Part shown: positions 12,301 through 19,010 of the stretch, piece after piece
Numbering within the stretch: the first letter of the stretch is position 1
How the letters are laid out: each line of letters starts with the position of its first letter
DNA from: Rodentolepis nana
Lineage: Eukaryota; Platyhelminthes; Cestoda; Cyclophyllidea; Hymenolepididae
Assembly: GCA_900617975.1 (NCBI GenBank)
Contig: UZAE01000423.1
Coordinates: 1-23,766 of the forward strand
Reading direction: 5' to 3'
DNA: 23,766 nt
Notes under the pieces: model-generated
The model's database searches: none
Told to the model about the DNA's origin: nothing
The model's input: the letters and a program-made list of their open reading frames with translations, nothing else
Position numbers and translations under genes: made by a program

Positions 12301-15300
12301 TTCTCCTGTAACATTAAGAGTAAAGCTCTGTGGTGGTGATAGAAAGATAAAATCGAACAAGAGGGATTAAGGGGAAATGAAGAGTTGGCAGTAAATTAGG
12401 ATACGAACGTTTTGCATATAGTTGAACTGGAACAAGGGTTATACACTGATGAAAAGATTACAAAAGAGAAGCATTAAGAGAAGGAAGAAGATGAGGAAGA
12501 GCTTCAGACTCCTAATTACCACGAGTGTAAATACAGTGGGCAAAAGACCGTAACGTAACTATCGTCTTTGCAAATTAAAACACTTCAAGTGATTCCTTAG
12601 TGTTTACGGAAGCTCATGAATTCAAATAACGTAGATAAAGTGAGTTCAGCAAAAAAGGATAATGTTAGAAGAGTTAGTAAGGTTTACAGTTTACCCACCT
12701 CTACTCAATTTAACCTCATTTTAGAGGTAACAAAAAGGCGTATTTTAACTAAAGTGTGATCTAAATTGGCTTGCAGAAGTCGCCGGATGGAAATGGCCCA
12801 TGAATTTTGAAGAAACATGGCAAGCTTAATGACAAAATTAGACGCAATTTAAGGCCACAATATGAAAATCTCAACTAAAGTAAAATAATCCAAAGGAAGG
12901 ACAACTTGTGAGTGTGAATCCAATGGCAAACAATTTCAGCAGGCATCCACATTGCGTAGTGGCCAATGGATATGTCTGCCAAAAGGTTACAAGATGGACT
13001 GCGTGATAGACTAACCTCCAAGGGGTGCACTCTGGGCAACGTATGCTCATCATACGGTAAAAAAAGTCTATAAACCGGCAGTTGACTTCCAATTTCAACC
13101 TACCAGAACACCCCACTGTATATGGTCATATTCGATTACTTTCACAGTACTCACCTTACCTTACCTTTTACTCCATCATTGTGTCTGTCTCTTTTACATC
13201 CGTGAATCACTCTTCTTTCACCCCCACCCCCGAATTCACCCCTCGACTTTTTGAGACTTCGATGTTCTTCCTCCCCTCTATGAAGACCGAAGTCAACGAA
13301 AGGACTAGTGATAACTATCAAAATGCCTGCCATTTGAAAGGGTTACAAGATAGATAACCATCGAAACGTTAATAATGATAGGAGTGGAGAACGGAATTGA
13401 ATACGCGATTCTGAAATACCCACACTCTGCAAGAAGCATCCAATCTTGTTCCTTTGCTAATTTTAAAAACTACCACCAAAGCGTAGACATTATTTAATGA
13501 GAATTACAAACTGAAATTAGAATTTATTGAATTTTAACAATCAAATTGCAAAATATTGTGCAACTTAAATGATGTAATAATGCCTAACTCACCTAAAAAT
13601 AGTAGAAGACACAAACCAATAAACTCAAGCAAAGCTGCATTTTTATCATTCTGTAAATAATGTGATGAAATCAACACAGACATAAAACCACAATAAAAGA
13701 TTTTCTTACATTGGATCCGTATAATGTTCACGTGTACTTTTAACATGGAAATCGACATATGAAAGTGCACTCTGGCACGTCGGTCACTCTTTAACTGCGA
13801 AGAAGAAGAAGAAGCCTAATTTTCTTCATTAGAACCAGAAAAAAACTGTTCAAGAAGTGAAGTTACTGATAGAAAGAGAAATTTTGAACCATTGGTGAAC
13901 CATCACAAACTGGAACATGAACAAAGGGAGTCCTGGAAACAGGGAGAGACGCAGCGGAAAGGAACGTAGATATGGATTACTATTGATAAGAAATAAACCC
14001 GTTCTAGAAACAACATCATAACATTGAAAAATTAAAATGAGAAGCAAAGTTGGCCAGAAGAGGCCAGAGAATAAGCTTGTGGGATGATTTTGTGAAGTGT
14101 TAGGGAAAGAGAATTACCTGTAGAACGGATATATTCGAGGGAAAGGCATAGATGAAAGTTGTGATGATTTCGATTGCAAAGAGAACAAGGTGAGGAGCTT
14201 GTAGGAAGGCTTTGTTGGAGTAGATTTTGTGGAGCACATTTGGCAATTGTTCAGAAACCATAACCGCAGTTATGGCATCATTCCAATTTTGCTCCGAGGA
14301 GATGCGTTTGAGAAGATTCAGGATAGACTTCATTAGACCCGAACGCTGAGTGTTTAGGATACCCAAAGGAGGTAGGGAGTCTGGGGAGTCACTCTCATTC
14401 CCAAATATTGCAGACTCCTACAAGAAGTAAAAAAATGAATCAGGAGATTCTGCAAACAAACCCCTTCAAGAGTATCGTAATAATGAGGCTATAAAATGCG
14501 GAAATAACGAATAATCTGTTTCCTCCCTCTCCGAAATGGATAAAATGATTGAGTAAATTAGGATATCTATATAAATAAAAGTATTAAAACTGTGCACGTG
14601 CCATGAAAACTTGCAGTATTTACAAATCAAACTATTCCCACAGAGATAGAGAGGGGGGGGGGGGTTTAAACTAGAGTATGCATGCAATCCGAAGTATTAC
14701 ATTTGCTAAAGAAATAGCCAGCCAAAATTTGCTAAGGATTAAGAGTTCAAAAATTGATTGTGAGAAAATTTACAAAAAATGAAGTGGTAGAATAAAGCTG
14801 TGCCCATGGCAACACCCCCCCACCCCCACCCTCCCTCACCAATAGCAGAAAAAGGGAATCTAATTAGTAATTGGGGCTCCTATGCAATAGTGTGCATAAC
14901 TAATTAGCATGCACAGCGTTGCGCTAAGGGCTAATTTAGGGAGGGGAAGGGGGAAGCAAAGTGACCTTCGGCTAATGTTAGAGGTCAAACAAACTTACTG
15001 GTGGAGGATAGATAACCAGATCAGTCTCGTAGTCAAGACGTTCAATTAAACGTGTGAGGAGAATATGACGAATTGGCGACGTATTTGGGATTCCGGAGAT
15101 GATCTGATCTGTGACTCGCACGGCTCGTGTCACGTAGCTTAGATAATCATTCCGAGGCACATGCCAGCCAATCAACTCCATCATCGAATCTAATATTCCA
15201 TTTGAACTCATTGTTCGACCATTTACACCAGCTGCATCAAGAAAGGAAAATGAGGGTGATAATATGTTCTACGCCACATCTTTTAATCGACACGCCTTAG

Positions 15301-16692
15301 TCAAGTTGCCAAGGCAACAGAAAATAAGTTTAACATTTGAATACATGTCAGGAATAAGAATCTTACCAATGGCGATATTTTGTTCAAAGGTGGCCAGGTG
15401 GTAGAGAAAAGAGAGTAAGGCGATGGTATATTGTTGATTAGTGCTGCCACCTGAAGCATCACAAGTCCCATCCACCAAACTCTTAATCCACTTACGGATT
15501 CGCGTTGGGAGAGCACCATGAAAATTAGACATTTCAGTCGATTCAAGAATGCTGGTCATACTGAAATAAAAGCAAGACCAAAATTGAAGTGCAAATATGT
15601 CAATATTGGCGAAAAGAAAACAAAAGCACCACTTACTTCATGTTACCTCGTTGAATATTGAATATCGCTGTCATAGTCCTTAGAGCACATGCCTTAAGAG
15701 ACATAGCATCACCGTCTGGTAACTGAACAACATCAACTAATTCATCCAAAAGGCCGGGATAAATTATCCTTTCGTCACAGGGAAAGGCATAACAGAGGGT
15801 TGAAATAGCCTGGAGTCGAGCTCTAATGCATTTCATTCGCTTCTCAAAGTCTGAGTAGTAAACTGAATTGCGAAGCCGGGAAAAAAGAATCATCTGTTTA
15901 GATGGAGGGATTTTGTGTGTCTGTAAAATCTCTTCCATAATTTCTGACGGGGATAATAAGGAATTGCGAAAATTATGACTGATAACTCGATTTTCAGGGA
16001 TCAAAGAATTTGGAGATACATCAGTTGCATATTCAAAAGTAATCATACCAACATCTGGAGGAATCTAGAAAAAAGTTAGATGACATATGCTCTCTTACGT
16101 AATCATCTTGGCAACAGGATGCTAAAGCGAACCCTTTTTCTGCTCCGCCCCACGATTCGGCGATGGCTGATAATCGTTCATTGATTTGAGTTCGGTTAAA
16201 TTCATCAAGCCGCGAAAAGTAATTGCTTCGTTTACTAAAAGTACAACAGTCAATAAAAAAAGCCAAAATTTACCTGAAATTATATGCTAGCCCAAGAACA
16301 GCTAAAAGGATATCCAAATTGCTGGTTGAGAATAGGGAAAGAATATGGCTCCAAGAACCATACAGACAACGATAGATGCTGTGTTCTATCAAATGGCTCG
16401 TAAATTCCAAAACAATAACAATATTTTGAGCAAGTTCTTCATTTCCAGCAGAGTCGACTTTTAAAGTCCAGGAACCAATCTTGGTAGTAGCATCTTCAAG
16501 AATTGCATCAAGCCTATCAAGAACATCCGACCAAAGCCCCAATTCGCATTTCCCATAATTCCACACCTTAATTTTCTGCAATTCTTTCAAAAATTCATCA
16601 TCTGGAAGCGTGGCTAGGCGTTTAGCAAGTAGCTGGCATTCAGTTTGATCATAACCACACTTATTTACTAACTTCTTTCGATCGATTTTCAT
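158..16692 (-). CDS. HUWE1: HUWE1-type HECT E3 ubiquitin ligase, N-terminal 18 exons (partial)
   Basis: Giant E3 ligase that ubiquitinates many cytosolic and nuclear proteins. Exons (minus strand): 16692-16274, 16234-16099, 16064-15637, 15560-15367, 15231-14999, 14417-14118, 12305-11931, 10770-10195, 10095-9853, 9694-9432, 8038-7815, 7190-6656, 5939-5887, 5803-5466, 4802-4641, 4561-3418, 3344-3208, 2696-158. All introns are GT-AG and phase stays consistent throughout, giving 8,299 coding nt (2,766 codons plus one base). Recognised from the N-terminal MKIDRKKL and WNYGKCEL blocks, the armadillo-like DUF908/DUF913 regions, a WWE domain at residues ~1622-1685 (human ~1603-1680) and a long acidic region (~2180-2310). 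The UBA is degenerate, and no UIM or BH3-like segment is seen. The HECT domain and stop codon are outside the window. Identity is certain; individual small exons less so. Confidence 0.93.
2697..3207 (-). other. HUWE1 intron 17
   Basis: 511 bp with C-rich tracts at 2784-2793 and 3111-3147. Human HUWE1 has ~120 more residues, including the BH3-like segment, at this junction. I find no exon for them here. Confidence 0.75.
3208..3344 (-). CDS. HUWE1: HUWE1 exon 17
   Basis: Residues 1875-1920. VDTIPDVPEKLNDRQRMIVS matches human LPVIPDTIKEVIYDMLNAL. A 73-bp intron precedes it. Ends in phase 0, which fits exon 18. The chosen acceptor (TTTTGTAG) is the one that keeps the frame open; the nearer AG at the end of GTGTCAG would run into a stop. 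Confidence 0.85.
3418..4561 (-). CDS. HUWE1: HUWE1 exon 16 (WWE domain)
   Basis: Residues 1494-1874. The WWE domain (residues ~1622-1685, nt ~4177-3986) shows SWAWFDES, then LWHEY, then GRRTQYLEFVPMIQM and RPILL; human has NWRWFDDR, RWCSY, GRRRYTVQFTTMVQV and RPVML. WWE domains mediate protein interaction, and in related ligases bind ADP-ribose chains. After it comes a helical region: AHLIRQLF aligns with human LLLRHIIE, and LAAVAPLMARN with LRVLGPAACRN. Ends in phase 1. Confidence 0.93.
3986..4177 (-). other. HUWE1: WWE domain of HUWE1
   Basis: Domain-level annotation inside exon 16, residues ~1622-1685. The two signature tryptophans (W1625 in AWF, W1633 in LWHEY) and a GRRTQYLEF strand are present. 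The third signature position is a Glu here, where human HUWE1 has Gln. Confidence 0.88.
4641..4802 (-). CDS. HUWE1: HUWE1 exon 15
   Basis: Residues 1440-1493, phase 0 at both ends. ESTNALLEGIRAM would complete the degenerate UBA. NLFEACFTIAKHFNSDE corresponds to human GCFHLLDELPDTVYRV. The ~100 human residues with the UIM and a charged coiled coil (REEEERKAREK type) have no counterpart. Donor GTTCGT is non-consensus beyond GT. Confidence 0.82.
4803..5465 (-). other. HUWE1 intron 14
   Basis: 663 bp with a C11 tract (4882-4892) and a G18 tract (5327-5344). No conserved coding sequence is seen. In human HUWE1 the UIM lies between the flanking blocks, so a missed exon here would be the place to look for it. 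Confidence 0.75.
5327..5344. repeat. G18 homopolymer
   Basis: Eighteen G in HUWE1 intron 14. One of over a dozen C/G tracts of about 9 or more in the window (others at 1-9, 2784-2793, 3111-3119, 4882-4892, 7235-7245, 8375-8383, 8473-8482, 9194-9203, 14653-14664, 22106-22115, 23100-23108). Confidence 0.9.
5466..5803 (-). CDS. HUWE1: HUWE1 exon 14 (ends in a degenerate UBA)
   Basis: Residues 1327-1439. FSKVLEGMLADINRLTDLTS matches human [20 protein letters not shown], and ESLLNILKNYVS matches ESMLAILCHILRG. The last ~20 residues, with IAEMGLDQEDFESFF, look like the first helix and MGF turn of the UBA domain (MGF changed to MGL). Ends in phase 0. Confidence 0.88.
5887..5939 (-). CDS. HUWE1: HUWE1 micro-exon 13
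   Basis: Only 53 nt, residues 1309-1326. SFSEFLKLVNN completes the human FETFNWALSMGG block. It is the only downstream segment that accepts the phase-2 end of exon 12 and hands phase 1 to exon 14. Acceptor TTTTTTTCAG, donor GTATGT. Confidence 0.8.
5940..6655 (-). other. HUWE1 intron 12
   Basis: 716 bp containing the TA microsatellite. Open frames at 6323-6541 do not fit the phase of the flanking exons. I see nothing else. Confidence 0.8.
6336..6366. repeat. AT dinucleotide microsatellite
   Basis: 31 bp of uninterrupted AT/TA in HUWE1 intron 12. It produces YIYIYI runs in the overlapping frames, which are not proteins. Confidence 0.95.
6656..7190 (-). CDS. HUWE1: HUWE1 exon 12
   Basis: Residues 1131-1308. 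A conserved start (VCNTLTCLC against human LFGLLVKLC) is followed by an Ala/Pro/Thr-rich disordered stretch. Then comes TFHLTHVFFDQTSSTPLP, matching human RKYPYHLMLQKF. It closes with GGMQFIFE (human GGHNALFE). GC-rich coding of PAPAPA. Ends in phase 2. Confidence 0.88.
7191..7814 (-). other. HUWE1 intron 11
   Basis: 624 bp. C11 tract at 7235-7245 and C7 at 7319-7325. An open stretch at 7343-7543 cannot be used in the phase left by exon 11, because it would hit a stop. Confidence 0.8.
7815..8038 (-). CDS. HUWE1: HUWE1 exon 11
   Basis: Residues 1056-1130. HLYQEVSWEAAVILSII matches human QLYCSLVWESTVLLSLC. The rest is a variable linker with METD-like acidic composition in human. Ends in phase 1 (donor GTGAGC) before a 624-bp intron. 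Confidence 0.87.
8620..8736 (-). CDS. Candidate in-frame cassette exon within HUWE1 intron 10
   Basis: 117 nt between a TTTAG acceptor and a strong donor, GTAAGTAAG. Entering in phase 2 from exon 10 it reads 39 codons without a stop and exits in phase 2 into exon 11, so inclusion would keep the HUWE1 frame. The insert is hydrophobic (LLFPPPLVVIAVAWVLPCLS). Against constitutive use: exon 10 joined directly to exon 11 aligns without gaps to human HUWE1. It could be an optional exon or chance. Confidence 0.25.
8943..8959. repeat. TG dinucleotide microsatellite
   Basis: 17 bp of TG repeats, 16 bp upstream of the left duplication of retroposon copy 2. Confidence 0.9.
8976..8986 (+). repeat. Target-site duplication, left, copy 2
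   Basis: TTGTGATTTAG, identical to 9309-9319. The 11-bp length fits target-primed retroposition, not LTR or typical MITE insertion. Confidence 0.88.
8987..9308 (+). mobile_element. SINE-like retroposon copy 2, with intact HDV-like ribozyme fold
   Basis: 322 bp between perfect 11-bp target-site duplications (TTGTGATTTAG). Layout: one extra G, ribozyme (8988-9058), conserved hairpin (9063-9090), a pyrimidine-rich middle with a C10 tract (9194-9203), the 3' conserved block ending GCCTGCCATTTG, and an ATATAAATAAA tail. No protein is encoded, so it must depend on another element's reverse transcriptase (inference). I see no convincing tRNA-type A and B boxes. It sits in HUWE1 intron 10, antisense to the gene. 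Confidence 0.88.
8988..9058 (+). ncRNA. HDV-like self-cleaving ribozyme (copy 2, all core parts present)
   Basis: Nested double pseudoknot read by eye. P1 GGTGTGC (8988-8994) with GCACACT (9017-9023), including the typical G1-U wobble. P2 GATAGAC (8995-9001) with GTCTATC (9052-9058). P3 ACC (9004-9006) with GGT (9014-9016), loop TCCACGT. P1.1: CC of that loop with GG at 9024-9025. Then ACAAC, and P4 CGTAT/ATACG (9030-9034, 9039-9043). J4/2 is CTAAAAAT, with C9044 at the catalytic position. The element order and the L3 and J1.1/4 sequences match the known HDV fold. Cleavage is predicted just 5' of 8988. Activity is untested. Confidence 0.82.
9309..9319 (+). repeat. Target-site duplication, right, copy 2
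   Basis: TTGTGATTTAG, directly after the TAAA-type tail; exact match to the left copy. Confidence 0.88.
9432..9694 (-). CDS. HUWE1: HUWE1 exon 10
   Basis: Residues 969-1055. RLWIVLVEATLAYEEL follows on from the human KVLQEGLLQLDSIL position. The hydrophobic NLSVLSSIICIVVYLNVH takes the place of human LTAAHAYIMMFVHTC. Ends in phase 2 at LRDLG; joined directly to exon 11 it gives LRDLGHLYQEVSWE, aligning without gaps to human LSKLSQLYCSLVWE. Confidence 0.85.
9853..10095 (-). CDS. HUWE1: HUWE1 exon 9
   Basis: Residues 888-968, phase 0 at both ends. CKFMERL continues the human MKFVESIL block, and TGLPYEFPSSYSCAVFAQSV matches human [20 protein letters not shown]. The donor is GTTAGT; a 158-bp intron follows. 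Confidence 0.88.
10195..10770 (-). CDS. HUWE1: HUWE1 exon 8 (disordered, basic and acidic runs)
   Basis: Residues 696-887, phase 0 at both ends. Opens with GFKKILAMSEE (human IIKLLEEI) and closes with NVLDYILNL (human PLMDYILNV). The middle is low complexity: a basic GRRRRR run that could serve nuclear import (inference), a five-histidine run at about residues 752-757, then an Asp/Glu/Met-rich stretch. Human HUWE1 is also acidic here (EDEEEEE). Confidence 0.9.
10771..11930 (-). other. HUWE1 intron 7
   Basis: 1,160 bp, AT-rich, no recognisable gene or retroposon. A small inverted repeat (ATCAATG, AAG loop, CATTGAT) lies at 11475-11491. Confidence 0.8.
11931..12305 (-). CDS. HUWE1: HUWE1 exon 7 (DUF913)
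   Basis: Residues 571-695, phase 0 at both ends. EKGVTEKVLEALM continues the human LQDNGLTDVMLHALL block. KDYLAVMRSRRTRDP matches PDYLPAMRRRRSSDP, a DUF913 signature. A 1,812-bp intron holding a retroposon copy lies upstream. Confidence 0.92.
12985..12995 (+). repeat. Target-site duplication, left, copy 3
   Basis: GGTTACAAGAT, identical to 13341-13351. Confidence 0.88.
12996..13072 (+). ncRNA. HDV-like ribozyme, probably inactive (copy 3)
   Basis: Same fold as copy 2. P1 GGACTGC (12996-13002) with GCACTCT (13027-13033) has a C-C mismatch at pair 4 but a swapped A-T pair at position 3. P2 GATAGAC (13005-13011) with GTCTATA (13066-13072) loses its last pair. P3 is ACC/GGT with loop TCCAAGG; GGGCAAC follows at 13034-13040. 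P4 is CGTAT/ATACG with a 7-nt loop. The catalytic C position (13057) is G, so cleavage should be lost or very weak. Confidence 0.7.
12996..13340 (+). mobile_element. SINE-like retroposon copy 3
   Basis: 345 bp between perfect 11-bp duplications (GGTTACAAGAT). Same layout as copy 2: degraded ribozyme (12996-13072), hairpin (13077-13104), a CCCCCACCCCC-type tract and the 3' GCCTGCCATTTG block. The tail is reduced to AAAG. The left duplication abuts the first ribozyme base directly. Sits in HUWE1 intron 6, antisense to the gene. Confidence 0.88.
13341..13351 (+). repeat. Target-site duplication, right, copy 3
   Basis: GGTTACAAGAT, immediately after the element's 3' end. Confidence 0.88.
14118..14417 (-). 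CDS. HUWE1: HUWE1 exon 6 (DUF913)
   Basis: Residues 471-570, exactly 100 codons in phase 0. RSGLMKSILNLLKR matches human RAALLKSMLNFLKK, and HLVLFAIEIITTFIYAFP matches SLFLLATEVVTVFVFQEP. The linker before it is acidic and serine-rich. Confidence 0.92.
14418..14998 (-). other. HUWE1 intron 5
   Basis: 581 bp with no coding signal. Holds a G12 tract (14653-14664), a C-rich block (14815-14835) that is G-quadruplex-like in the pre-mRNA, and a near-perfect 25-bp palindrome at 14891-14915. Confidence 0.85.
14815..14835 (-). other. G-quadruplex-like motif in HUWE1 intron 5
   Basis: On the transcribed (minus) strand the order is GGG, A, GGG, T, GGGGG, T, GGGGGGG: four G runs with one-base loops, the textbook form of a stable quadruplex. 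Whether it forms or matters is unknown. Confidence 0.5.
14999..15231 (-). CDS. HUWE1: HUWE1 exon 5 (DUF908/DUF913 boundary)
   Basis: Residues 393-470. SYVTRAVRVTDQI and RLDYETDLVIYP match human TFVTRAVRVVDLI and RLEHEVDLC. Ends in phase 0 at donor GTAAGT before a 581-bp intron. Confidence 0.92.
15367..15560 (-). CDS. HUWE1: HUWE1 exon 4 (DUF908)
   Basis: Residues 328-392. FHGALPTRIRKWI and ALLSFLYHLATF match human YHGFLPVLVRNCI and ALFSFLYHLASY. Ends in phase 1 (donor GTAAGA) before a 135-bp intron. Confidence 0.92.
15637..16064 (-). CDS. HUWE1: HUWE1 exon 3 (DUF908)
   Basis: Residues 186-327. Contains SPSEIMEEI, SKQMILFSRLR and ARLQAISTL, which match the human DUF908 blocks SPSEIMESL, KQMLLFTHIR and ARLHAISIL. 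Ends in phase 2 with donor GTAAGT; the following intron is 76 bp. Confidence 0.93.
16099..16234 (-). CDS. HUWE1: HUWE1 exon 2
   Basis: Residues 140-185. Opens inside SKRSNYFSRLD (human SKRSNYITRL) and carries AESWGGAEKGFALASCC (human AESWGGKENGFGLAECC). It is bounded by two tiny introns, 39 bp before and 34 bp after (16098-16065). Ends in phase 0. Confidence 0.92.
16274..16692 (-). CDS. HUWE1: HUWE1 exon 1 (start codon, DUF908 lead-in)
   Basis: Residues 1-139. The start is the ATG at 16692 because MKIDRKKL aligns with the family N-terminus (MKVDRTKL in human) and an AG acceptor lies five bases upstream. In-frame ATGs further upstream, as far as 16755, fall on the far side of that acceptor. 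WNYGKCELGLW matches the family's WNIGKCELYHW. Ends in phase 2 with donor GTAAAT and a 39-bp intron. Confidence 0.92.
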
Positions 16693-16696
16693 TGAA

Positions 16697-16710
16697 ACTA
16701 AAAATATGAT
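16697..16710 (-). promoter_or_regulatory. Splice-acceptor-like site just upstream of the HUWE1 start codon
   Basis: On the minus strand, ATATTTTTAG lies five bases before the ATG at 16692. As with CCT5, it may be the acceptor of a 5' UTR intron or a trans-splice site. Confidence 0.4.
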
Positions 16711-18870
16711 CAAATGCATGTAATAAATCAGGCCCTTAACTAATTTTATTAACAAAATATAGAGTATTTCCAGAAGGACAAAAATAACGAGCTTAAAGGC
16801 ACGAACCTCCTCTCCCGTTAATTCAGGAAGAATGAAAGCGAATGATTGACTGTACCGCAGAAGTAACTGAGCAAATAAACAACTTGAGATTATATATTAT
16901 ACCGTAATAAAATGATTATTTAACTATAAATACCACTGAAGATTAAGTTGTTTATAATTTTGATTTTGAATTTACGTATTTTTTGCAAAGCTCTTTATTA
17001 ATTAATTATTTATGATAAAAAATTCAATGCTGTCATTGAGTTTGAAAATGAAACAATCATCATTTGAACAAAAAGGGTTTAATTGGAAGGAAAGTGGTAA
17101 AATAGAAGTTATAGTTGCAGGAATTTTTTATTAACGTGGATATTTAACACACTTTGCCTGTTAACTGGACACCTGTCATATCCTAAAAGAAGGATTTTTC
17201 CTTAAAAATTATACTTCCTTAAGTTTCCTTATTTCTACCATATTAATCTCTTTAATTTGGTCAAATTCATTTGCAATATGGTTTTCGGTTGCTCCGGATT
17301 TGCTTCGATCTACCAATGTGAAACAATGCAGTATGAAATATATATTGCTGATAAAATCGGACTATATTGACAAATTGAAAATTTTCTTAGGGTAACTAAG
17401 AGTCGACAACAAGCTCCCAAGGATTTAAGAATTTCACTTTAACTCAAGCCACATTAATCCTCAAACTAGCGCAAGCATCTCTTGACAGCTTGGCGTATAT
17501 TTAAAAAAATATTTTGTCATTCTCTAAGTGTTTTAACTCGCAAGATGCTGAATTTTTCCCATGCAAAGTCTTTTTCACATAATAGACCTACCTGGCGCAA
17601 CTTTAAGTTGAATGAAATATCGATTACACTCTCCCCACTTTTAATTCCAATATAATCACATCTTTACTCCTATATGTTAATCAATTAAATAGAAACAGTC
17701 ATCCAGAAGTTCAAATCCTGAACACATTTGTTTGTATCAAACATCTCATTCCCTTCTACGGTCTATTCCGTAGACAGAAGATATTAATCATTACCTAGCA
17801 AAAAATTGAGAGAAATATCAACGGAGGTATCCAGTGGTATCCAGCATTTGTTTAATTTAAATAGAAATAGAAGCACAGATTCCAACTATCTGGAATAGAT
17901 ATCGACAACGCAGCGTTACGGAAATATCCGCAAAATACTACTTTGATATATATACAAATTGATTGTTATCTGTCAAGCCTAAATGGATCTGGCGTCATGG
18001 TATTAATGTTTAATTAATTTTGCCTATGCCATTGGAATCGAAAGGAACAGGATCAAATATTTGCTATGACATAGGCCCTTGAATAAGTTTATTATCGAAA
18101 TATGAAGTGCTTCATAAAAGCAGGACTGATGAAACAAACATACTGATATTCTAATTATGAATTGACAGATCACACATCAAGGTTTCAATCATCACTAATT
18201 TTGAATAAGTTCATAATATTCAAGCATGCGTGTTTTGATAAATTCTAAAATTAACGGTTTGGAAGACCAGTATTTGTGGGCAATTATTTTCGCTCTAGAA
18301 ATAATGTAACACCGTTATAAAAAATTTAATTCAAAACATTCATATATATAATTAAATATGTTCATATCTGAATAGAATAAAATTTCCTTTATATCTTTCG
18401 CCATAATCAAGCACATATCTGCTATGGAAAATATAAAATGTATAGAATTATAGAAATTTCAGAATTATGTTAAGAAAATGCTACGATTATAATACCTAAT
18501 AAATCCGTCGAATTAGGTTTTAGAAAAAAATGTTTTAAGCAGTATCAATAATGAAACGATGATTAAAAATATAAGCTATATTATATATATCAATTAATTT
18601 TGTTAATGAATTTATATATATTAAATATACTGCGCAAATCTTAAATTCGCATACTCAGCAACGCGATCGTTCATGCTCGTGCGTAGTGATTTGTTCTTTC
18701 AATAGATAGCAATCTCTAGATCTTTGTAACTTAACTAGTTTCGTTTGAAATATGGTTTAATGAGCGATATAATACATTTTTAAAAACCACGGTGACATAA
18801 TGAATCGCACGTATCTTTTATAATGATGCTTATGTGATTATCAAAGATTTCGACCTTTATTGCTCATTTT

Positions 18871-18896
18871 AGTTTTGTTTCTTCTCGTATTTTAGC
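18871..18896 (+). promoter_or_regulatory. Splice-acceptor-like site abutting the CCT5 start codon
   Basis: A pyrimidine-rich stretch ends in TTTTAG one base before the ATG. This fits either a 5' UTR intron or a spliced-leader trans-splicing acceptor, a process known in flatworms. The sequence cannot distinguish the two. Confidence 0.45.
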
Positions 18897-19010
18897 ATGG
18901 AAACTCTAGGCGGTTCACCTCAATTAACTTTCGATGAATTTGGGAGGCCTTTTATAATCCTTAGGGATCAAGAAAAGAAGAAGCGTCTAACTGGCATTCA
19001 AGCTCATAAG
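18897..19010 (+). CDS. CCT5: CCT5 exon 1
   Basis: Residues 1-38, ending in phase 0. Start codon chosen because [16 protein letters not shown] aligns with the family start and no in-frame upstream ATG is needed. The next intron, 19011-19042, is only 32 bp. Confidence 0.95.

Larger units (their letters stand above)
12306..14117 (-). other. HUWE1 intron 6
   Basis: 1,812 bp, the largest intron here. It contains retroposon copy 3 (12996-13340), inserted antisense to HUWE1. I see no conserved exon in the rest. Confidence 0.85.
16693..18896. promoter_or_regulatory. Divergent HUWE1-CCT5 intergenic region
   Basis: 2.2 kb, markedly AT-rich, between the start codons of two genes transcribed away from each other. 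It should hold both promoters and any 5' UTR exons (inference). I see no convincing ORF, repeat copy or RNA gene. TATATA-like strings are frequent but not diagnostic at this composition. Confidence 0.6.

Noticed and set aside
16693..16755. Upstream in-frame ATGs extending HUWE1 exon 1
   Set aside because: They lie 5' of an AG acceptor and add a hydrophobic leader not seen in the family; MKIDRKKL aligns as the true N-terminus.
16693..18896. TATA boxes in the divergent intergenic region
   Set aside because: TATATA-like strings are too frequent in this AT-rich stretch to single out a promoter.
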